64,000 nucleotides of DNA from Bacteroidales bacterium UBA2287. Lineage in GTDB: Bacteria > Bacteroidota > Bacteroidia > Bacteroidales > Tenuifilaceae. Each line of letters begins with the position of its first letter. The stretch's first letter is position 1. Below are positions 44,951 through 54,600 of this stretch, piece by piece. A program made the position numbers and the translations under genes. Location of the stretch: contig DDWL01000006.1 in the NCBI GenBank assembly GCA_002345675.1, forward strand, positions 1-64,000, written 5' to 3'. The notes beneath the pieces were generated by a model. It was not told where the DNA came from, searched no databases, and was given only the letters and a program-made list of their open reading frames with translations.

Positions 44951-45698
44951 AGCTTTGTAATGTTTTTTTTACAAATATACGCTTTTTTGTATTTTATTGC
45001 AGTCATTTTATTAATATTACTCTGTGTTCCTCTGTCACTTTGTGTCTCCGTGGTGTCTCTTAGCGTTTAAATAGAACACAGATTACACGAATTTAACAGA
45101 TTATCACGGATTTAAATAAGTCCACAACCGAGCGTTTTTTTGCGAGCTCTCCGAAGGAAAATTCCCCAGATTAACTCAAATTAAATATTTCTCCGTGCTC
45201 CTCTGTCACTCTGTGTCCCTGTGTTGTCTCTTTTTGCGCGGTAGCGTCGTAGCGTTTAATTTTTCTCCGTCCACCTCTGTGGGCTCTGTGTCTCTGTGTT
45301 GGTTTTTTTGCGCCTTCGCGCCTTTGCGTTTAGAATTCTTTGTGTTCCTCTGCCCCGATTCCCGATAACTATCGGGATATCGGGGCTCTGTGCCTCTGTG
45401 TTGTCTCTTTCCCCTCCATTCATCAAGTAAAAACAAGCATTCGCCAAAATAACGCAACAGTTTGTAAACAAAGTTGTTAAAAACTACGTATTGATACGCA
45501 TGGGTTGCAGAAAATTGCAATTTAAATCCTTAACTTTAGGGGTTTATTGTCCGTTTTCGGGCATATAAACCTAGCAACTAAATCAAAGATCCCTGTATCG
45601 CTCACTATGTCAACCCCATACAGGCACTGGCTTAATTGTTGTAATTATAATATGTGCACTATACAACGTTTCATCAAAACTCTTTAAATAATATAGAC
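44951..45698. repeat. Intergenic repeat block and leader of the giant surface-protein gene
   Basis: The left end carries a TATATTTG box on the minus strand (44972-44979), 22 bases from the ATPase start. From 45015 to 45415 the DNA is the same dispersed repeat family in reverse orientation, including the near-copy 45242-45405. From 45420 on the DNA is unique and A+T-rich. It includes TAACTTTA (45531-45538), a possible -7 box for the giant gene, and GTCCgTTTTCGGGCAT (45549-45564), whose reverse complement recurs at 56542-56557. Confidence 0.75.
44972..44979 (-). promoter_or_regulatory. -7 promoter box for the DUF4143 ATPase gene
   Basis: Read on the minus strand this is TATATTTG, an exact TAnnTTTG match 22 bases upstream of the ATPase start. 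The -33 box is unclear. Confidence 0.45.
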
Positions 45699-48600
45699 AT
45701 GGCAGTAAACTATACAAAACCGATTTCATTTTTACCAACAGTTTCTTTTAAAATAATTGCCAAAATATTTCTTCTGGCTATTGCAATTTTTGCAATTGGG
45801 GGGAATAGTTTTGCGCAAAAAACCCTAACTGCTGGTACTGCAACGTATGATGGAGCATGGGCTGGAGGAACCTGGTCTGGTGATGGTACACCTCCTGCTT
45901 CTGGTGCAGCATTTAGTATGAATGCAGGTACAACAGTTAACATTAATGCCAATTGGACCAGTGGCAATATTATTATTAATGCAAATAATGGTGCTGCCAA
46001 TACTACATTAAATGTTGCAACTGGTGTACTTTTAACTTCTGGAACTTTAGCTATAAACCCTCCTACTGGTGGTACAATTAACAATACACTTAACTTGATT
46101 GGAACTGGAAGTGTTACTTGTACTGGACTTTCCTCTACAAACTCAGGGAATGATGCTCGGGATTGCAAAGTTGCTATTTCAATAGGAATCCTTACTGTCA
46201 ACGGCAATATTACCATGGGGAATAATGCCGTTCGAAATGATATCACTTTTTCAGGTGCAGGAACTCTAAATGTAACTGGCAATTTAACTACAGGAACACT
46301 GGTAGGTAATGCAGGCACTATTAATGTGGGAGGAACTTTTACTCCTACAACTTTTACAGTAAATACATCAACAGTTAATTTTAATGGAACAGGCGCACAA
46401 GCAATTCCTGCATATGACTATTATAACTTAACAATTAGCGAAGCAAGAACCACAAATAATGTAACATTAATTAATGGAGGAACAATTGGTGTTTCAAATA
46501 TTTTTTCTCCTACTGCAACATTTACAACAGGTAATTATGTTAACACTAACAATACTATAAACTTTAATGGAACAGGTGCGCAAACCATTCCAGCATTCAA
46601 TTATAATAATTTGACCATAAGTGGGGCAAGAACTACTAATAGCATTACTCTTGCTAATGCTGGTATTATTGGAGTTAGTAACGCCTTTGCTGCTAGTGCA
46701 ACATTTACAACTGGTGGATACATAAGAACTGGGAGTACTATTGACTATAATGGGGCTGTGCAATCGGTAACAGGTTTTACCTATAACAACCTTAACCTTT
46801 CGTCTTCAGGCACAAAAACCATGCTTGCCGCAATTACAATTAATGAAAATTTAGACATTAGTGGGTCGGCTACACTTTATACAAATACATTTCAAATAAC
46901 AGGAAATGCTAGTGGAACTTTTACCATGGCATCAGGAACGGGGCTTAACTTGGGTAATACAGGAAATGCTACCAACGTATTGTTTCCTTCTAATTATACT
47001 TCTGGGAATATTGCTTTAGATGTGAATAGCACCGTGTTATACCAGTCAGGTGGAGCACAAACGGTTTCCAATGTACCTACCTATGGAAACTTAAGCACTG
47101 CAACAAACACAAAAACATGTAGTGGTGATTTATCTGTAGCAGGTAATCTTGGGGTAAATGGTGCTTCTACATTCACTATGGGAACTGTTGCTGCTACTTG
47201 GAGTATTCTTGGTAACGCAACAATAGATGGAACCCTAAATTTTGGAACTGCAGTTGCTAAAACAATAAATATTGCAGGAGATTTGATTAATGTAACAGGA
47301 ACAATAAATATGAGTGGAGCAGGTCTTGCTCACAATCTTAATTTGGGTGGTGCAAATAATGCAATAACAACATTTACTACTCAGGTTGGTTCTGGAAGTA
47401 CTGTTACTTACAACCGAGTTGGCGACCAAACTGTTTTTGGTAGTGCAAACTACCGAAACTTAACCTTTTCAGGAGATGGAAACAAGGTTCTACAAGCAGC
47501 TGCAACGGTTAATAACTCTCTTACTCTTAATTCAGGCGTTTTTCAAATAGGGAATTTTAATCTCACATTAGCCGATAATACTGCTGCAGCCGTACAGGGT
47601 ACTCCCAGCGGAACAAGCATGGTTGAAACCAATGGAACTGGTTATGTTATAAGAAATGCTATTGCTACAACACCAATACTTTTCCCAATAGGAACTAACG
47701 GTTTATATACTCCCGCTACAATTAATACAACTACCCCAACCACCGGAACAATAAGTGCAAGAACTGCGTTTAACGACTTGTTGGGCGCTAAATATGTTCA
47801 ACGCTACTGGGATTTACTTACAAGCGCAGCTGGTCCTTATACTATTACTGCAACATTCCAGTACGATATAAGCGAAGTTACAACATCACCTACATTTATA
47901 AAATACAAACCCAACGCGGGAATATGGCAAAATCCTATTGGAACAGCAAGTTTTGGAGCAAATAGTTTCACCATTACAGGAACTACCAATGTAACAAACG
48001 CTCTTACATCGTGGACTGCTGGTGCTCTTGGAACTTACTACTCTTACCAAACAGGCGACTGGAATACTACAACAACATGGACATCGGATCCGGGTGGTAC
48101 TACACAGGTGGGCTCAACTGTTCCACAAAATAACGATGTTGTAGTAATTTTAAGTGGAAGAACCGTTAGTTTGCCTGCAAATATTGCTACTACAGGATTG
48201 GATGTTACCATAAACGCCGGAGGATTTCTTAACTTGGCAACATACCAGTTTACTAATCCCCTTTTAGCTTTACGAGGAAAAGGAACATTACGATTAGCCT
48301 CCGCAACCTTCCCCGCGGTTACAACCAATACATTTGTTAATGCAGGCGAGGGTACCGTTGAGTACAACAACGCAGCAAATTTTAACCTACCACCAGCACA
48401 GACTACCTATAATAACTTAACCATAAATGCCCCTGGTGTTATTGCAACACAAATGAATAACCTTACCCTTAATGGTAATTTATATGTTAAGGCAGGTACA
48501 TACAGAATTAATGATAATACTGCTGCAAGGAGGCAGTTAACCGTTAATGGTAATGTTACAGTGGATGCCGGAGCCTCAATTACGGTTGGAACCGGATCAA

Positions 48601-51600
48601 CTAATGCCACAACAAACCCCTTGAGCATAAACGGTGGCACTGCTCCGTTTATTAATTACTACGACTTGCATTCACATAGGGTGGTCCTTTTTGGGAATGT
48701 TACCAATAATGGAATAGTTCGATTCACAAATCTCAATTTCCCCATATTCAACCTTTTTCCCCCTTTGGGATCAGGTGCAACATCAGGTTTTGCAACGGTT
48801 TATTTCCGTGGTGCAACCAATAATACCCTAACCTGTAACAACACAACCGACTTCTACAACTTGGTTCTCGACAAAGGAGTTGACCAAACCTATGCATTAA
48901 CTGTTTACTCATCGGCCTATCCCAATTTCAGATTATTTGGAGCAAATATAGCGGGCGGAGATACTCCAGGAGCTAATCCAAATTTAAAAAAGGCGCTTTG
49001 GATTAGAACAGGAACATTAAAACTGCAAGGATTAACAATTATTCCATCCCTTTCCGAAGGTACCTGTGCGGCCGAAACAGCACCAAATGGCAATCCAAAC
49101 TCCGATTTTTTTATACCTGCCAATGGTGCATTAGTTTTAGATGGCTCTGATGTTATTGTTCTGTCTACCGCCGATGATTATCGGGAGGTTAATTTGGCAT
49201 ATAATGTTGCAGGGGGCACTGGGTTAGTAAATGGAGTTGGACAAGGAGGATGTAGTTCGTATTCAATATATGGAAAATTACAAATAAACAATGGGTATTT
49301 CTCAACCAGAGAGTCGGGCGGATTTATTACCTGGGATTTGGCTGCTGGACAATTTATTATTAATGGAGGCACTGTTGATGCCAAGCAATTTAGAGCGGCT
49401 GGAGGATCGGGAGGATTGTCGTCATATGCACAAACCGGAGGACTATTTATTTTAAGAGGGCGGTTTTGGAGAACCCCAACAGCTTATACTGCAATATCAA
49501 ACCTAACCGATTTTTCGACAGCAACACTAAACACGGCAAGATCTGCTGCATCTATTGAAGCAATTAAAGGAGCGTTCAATTTAAATAGTCCCGCCAACGT
49601 TTTTTCAATGTCGGGGGGTACTATTAGAGTTTATGATGTAATTGGCAATGGTGCAGCAGAGCAAAAAGCTTTTGAAATATTATCATCACCAGGTAATATA
49701 AATGTTACTGGTGGTACATTAGAAATTGTTCCAACTACGGGAACCCTAATTGCTGACCCTGCAAATTACTATATTGAATCGACCGCTAAACTTGGTAACT
49801 TAACCATTAACCGTGCAAGCGGTGCTGCAGAAGTTGGATTAAGAAATTACCCATTAACAGTTTTATCGGCCATAAATCTTACAGCTGGCGATTTTAATGC
49901 TAATAACCTCGATGTTACCGTGGGCGGTAATTTTACCATCTCAGCCGGAACTACATATACAACTGGTACAAATAGAACAATATTTAATGGCGGAGCAACA
50001 CAATTTCTTACTTTTAACATTGCAGCACCTTTGACCTTACATAAATTAGTTCTCGATAAGCCAAATGCAAGTTTATTTAGAGTAGCGGGAACACAAAGTA
50101 CATTAAATATTTTAGACTCATTAATAATAATAAAATCTAGATTTTTTGATGAATTTAAAACGGTTAATTGTAGTGGAAATATCTATAATAGTGGAACTCA
50201 TTTTGGTAGTGGGAAGATAGTTTTAAATAGTGATGTAAATCGGACCATTAACGGTGATGGTTCTGGTGTTTTTCAAAATATTGAATTTAATAAACCAACT
50301 GCTGGGGTAGCCGATGTAACAGTGAATAGCAATATAACAGTAAATGGAGTATTGCACTTTACAGGAGCAGCTACCGGTTACAAAAAACTAAATATACAGG
50401 AGTATAATTTATTAATGGGGGCCACTGCAAGTGTTACAGGTGCCGATGCAAATAGGTTTGTTTATACCAAAGGAGAAGTTGGTAATGCCAGTGTTTCTAA
50501 AGTATACTCTGCAACAACTAGCTCCTTTACTTTTCCTGTTGGTGCACAATCTACCCGCCATGTTGGCGTTCCAGAATATACTCCAGCAACAGTAAGTTTT
50601 AGTGCAGACCCAACAACCTATGGAACTGTAACTGTGGTTCCGGTTGGAGCCGAACATTTTGCAACAAATCCAAAAAACCGATCATTAACATATTACTGGA
50701 GAACCAAGTCGGAAGGATTTACTGGTATTGTAGCAGGTTCGGTTTCACATTCTTATACATACTCACTTACCGATAATGATGTTGTTGCAGGACCACCAGA
50801 TATTGCCGAAGTTGGATATGTTCCAGCAAGATTTGATAATGGTACCGTAAGCTGGACCAATGGTACTACGGCAAGTATTAATACTACTACAAATGTAATT
50901 GATGGTCCTTGGCTTTCAGGTGTTGATTATATTGATGGAGATTATACTGCTGGCGATAACGATGCAACCAACCCATTTGGTGCACCATTAACCTATTATA
51001 GTTACAGTAGTGGCTGGTGGGGAGATCCAAATAATTGGTCGCTAACTAATCACACAACATTTGACCCTCCAGGATTGGCTCCTGGTGAATCGGATATTGT
51101 TATTATTGGTAATGGACATAATATTACATTAAACACAAACCTTACCGTTGCAAATACAGATTTTAGAAAGGCTGCAAACCTTCAAATTGAGACTGGATCC
51201 TCTTTAGATATTGGGTATAACCCAGCAAGTAATTTTAGTGTTGTAAGTTCGCACCCCAATGGAAATGGTAACTTTAGGGTTGCATGCGATAGAGGGCCAT
51301 TGGATTTCACTACAGTGAGAACCTTTGAGTTTCCCTTAGGCGATTTCTCCGACTTTAATGTAAATACTGGTACCACAGTACTATATACCACTAACCCTAT
51401 AGCAGGAACTACATTTTATTTGCCCAACAATGTTAATAAGTACGGAAATTTAATAATTTCTCCTGTTGGGGGTTCGAATATTATTTTTGGAAATACCGAT
51501 GTTCTAATTTATGGTAATTGTACAATACAAGGACAGAATGCCGATTCGTGGTTTTGCCCCACATGGAATGAGAATTACCCCGGTGGTATTACTAGAATAG

Positions 51601-54600
51601 CCAAAACAATTACCATTAATGGGAATATGGATATTCAAGGAGGATCGTTTGGTTGGTACGGCGGCGGTGGCGGCGGTGCTCAAAATGTTGTTGTAAATGG
51701 CAATGTAATTGTTGCTTCGGGTGCAGCAATAAATGTTTGGGCAAGTAATACAAGCCAAAGGTTGTCGATTGGTGGGGATCTTATTAATAATGCAAATAAT
51801 ATAATAAACCCAGGCTCAACTTGCAGAAGTTATGTTTGCCTAAATGCAGTTCCTGTGGTATTTTTTGGAAATACAAACTCTACAGTATTTACTGCAAATA
51901 ATACTGCATATGCTGGTGCAGTAGGAACTGGTTATGGATTTTCCGATCCCGCAGATCCTCTTCACCGTAGCGCAACAATATTTGGTAATGTAACCGTAAA
52001 CAAAGGTACAAGCCAAGCAACCACACTTTCGTTTACTGGTGGCAATATTTCTACTCCTGTAAACAATTGGTTAACACTACAGAATGGAACCTTAAGGTAC
52101 TTGTTAACCGATCCACGTACCAACTTTACCATTTCAACAGCAACAGCTATTACTATTCCGGGTACATCGGGTTTAGAAATAAACCTTGCTAGCAATGCCA
52201 ACAATACTAATGTGCTCATTGCAAATTTTAATGCTAACAATAACGATTTATTTTTGTACGGTAAATTAACTATTGCTAATACAACAGTTTATGTTGGGCA
52301 GACAACAAGTCCTGCCAATAACAACGACATTGAGTACGGTGGCGGTGGGTTATCGGAAATTGATATGCAGGGTGGAACCTTAGTGGTTAATGGTCAAATA
52401 AGAATGAATGCGGCATCAACCGCAGGCGTACTAAAATACCGTCAAAGTGGCTCGAGCCGTGTAATAATAAATGGTCAAGCGGCTGATAATTCAAAAGCTA
52501 AACTTGAAGTGTATAACCCAGGTAGTGTTTTCAATATGTCTGGAACAAGTAGTTTAACCATTGTTCGGGGAGGAGGCGGAAATACTTATGGTGACCTTTA
52601 TCTACGTGCCGCATCAAGTTCTGTTGGGGGATCAAGTACTATTAACTTCACTCAATTACCTGCTGTAGGGTCTGTTGTTGATGCTGTTCAAAACTATCTA
52701 CTTGATGCCAATGTACCTCTAAATAATTTAACCATTACTGGAAAAACTGCTGCGACTGCACGAAATGCTACCGTTACATTACTCATTAGCCCTTTAGTAA
52801 TGAATGGCGATTTAACCATTAGCAATGCAAATAGCATTTTGGATGCCAATACGGCATTCAATATAAATGTAACTGTTAAGGGTGGGTTTACTAATAATGG
52901 GGCATACAATCATTATAATAATATAACAACCTTTAGTGGGGGAACACAAATTATTGGCGGTACTTCGGCAACCGATTTTTACGACTTAGTTGTAAACCCT
53001 GTTACTTCGCTATCGCTTGTTCGCAACATAACCGTACTTAACGATTTAACGTTAAGTACGGGCCAACTTTTATATAGTACGTATAGCATAAACGTTAAAA
53101 GACACCTTACTAATAATGCAAATTACGATGGCGATGCAAGCGTAGGGGGTGTTATTTTAAATGGAGCTGTTCAGCAGGATGTTTCGGGAACAGGAACTTT
53201 TGGTCGTTTGGAATTAGACAATACAAACGGTGCAAGGGTTAATGATAATATAACGTTACAAAAAAATCTTCGATTAACAACTGGGGTATTTAACATAAAC
53301 CAGCATTTAATAACCTTGGAGGTTAACAGCAATATTGAAGGAAGCGGATTTGGCCCAACCAAAATGATTGCTTCCGATGGTGTTTACAGTAATGTTGGTT
53401 TGCGAAAATACTTTCCTATATACAGCGGAGCTCCTATAGTATTCACATTCCCTATGGGTACTTCGAATAAGTACACACCTGCCTTACTTACCTACACCGA
53501 CAATGCAAAGGTTGGCTATATTAGGTTGAATAATATTAACGACAATCACCCTGGTGTAATTGATCCCACTAATGTTTTAGACTATTTCTGGGAATTAGAA
53601 AGTTTTAGCATTGAGGGCTTTAGTGGCACCTTAGTGTTGAATTACAAGGAAGAGGATGTTGTACTAAATGGTTATGCCGAAACCGACTATATTCCTGCGG
53701 CACTTTTAATTCCCGGCTCGAGCTGGAGTAAGTTTAGCGGTACCAATATTAATACTACAAACAACACAATATTGTTTAATTTCTCGGCAGCAAACACATT
53801 AAGCGGAGAATATACAGCAGGAGTTGACCCGGCGCTTCCCAATACAGTACCCGAATTTACAAGTAAAAATACTGGTTTTTGGTTTGATAAGGACAACTGG
53901 CAGCAAACTGGTGGCGATCATTACGATCTTACAGGAGCTCCCAATGGCTTTATTGTTATTATTGATACCGATGACGAGATAACCATTGATAACGATTATG
54001 CCACGGCTTACAGAACAACAATAAAGGGAAAACTAATTAACTCTCCCACAAACTTTGGGCATAACTTAGGCGACGTATCTGGAAATGGAACATTATTCCT
54101 ACAGAGCGCAACATTCCCTGCAGGTAGGTATAACTCTTTCTTTAATTGTGCGAACGAAGGCATTCTTGAATACGGAGGAAACACAAGTTACAACGTTATT
54201 GCCGACCTTTTTAATACTCTGCCCCGTTTACATTTTAGCGGATCAGGAAGTCGTGTGTTGCCAGGGAAGGATCTCACAATATGTAAACGATTACTCATTA
54301 ATGGCCCAACAGTAGATAATAGTCTTAATAATAGGAAACTTACAATTCAAGGAACCATGGAACGACTAGCTGGAACATTTACCAGCGGAAGTGGTGCTGG
54401 GGCTATTGTTAGTTTTGCTGGTTCTTCGGCTCAAACAATTGGTGGTGCTTTGGGTAATTTTACTGGAGCAAACACGTTCAACAATTTTGAGATTAAAAAC
54501 TCTTTGGGTTTAACTATTAATAACACAGGTTCGATTGCGATTGCTGGAAATTTGCTTTTAACTGCAGGAAACATTAACACATCGTCAACGGCAACACTAA

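Noticed and set aside
45710..46318. 202-residue antisense frame and many similar ones within the giant genes
   Set aside because: Thr/Asn/Gly-rich codons read antisense as Val/Pro/Cys-rich open frames. They follow the repeat periodicity and have no starts or signals of their own.
46373..46740. CRISPR-like direct repeats
   Set aside because: The repeats are coding, about 184 bp long, diverged and in frame with the giant gene. No short identical repeats with unique spacers and no cas genes were seen.
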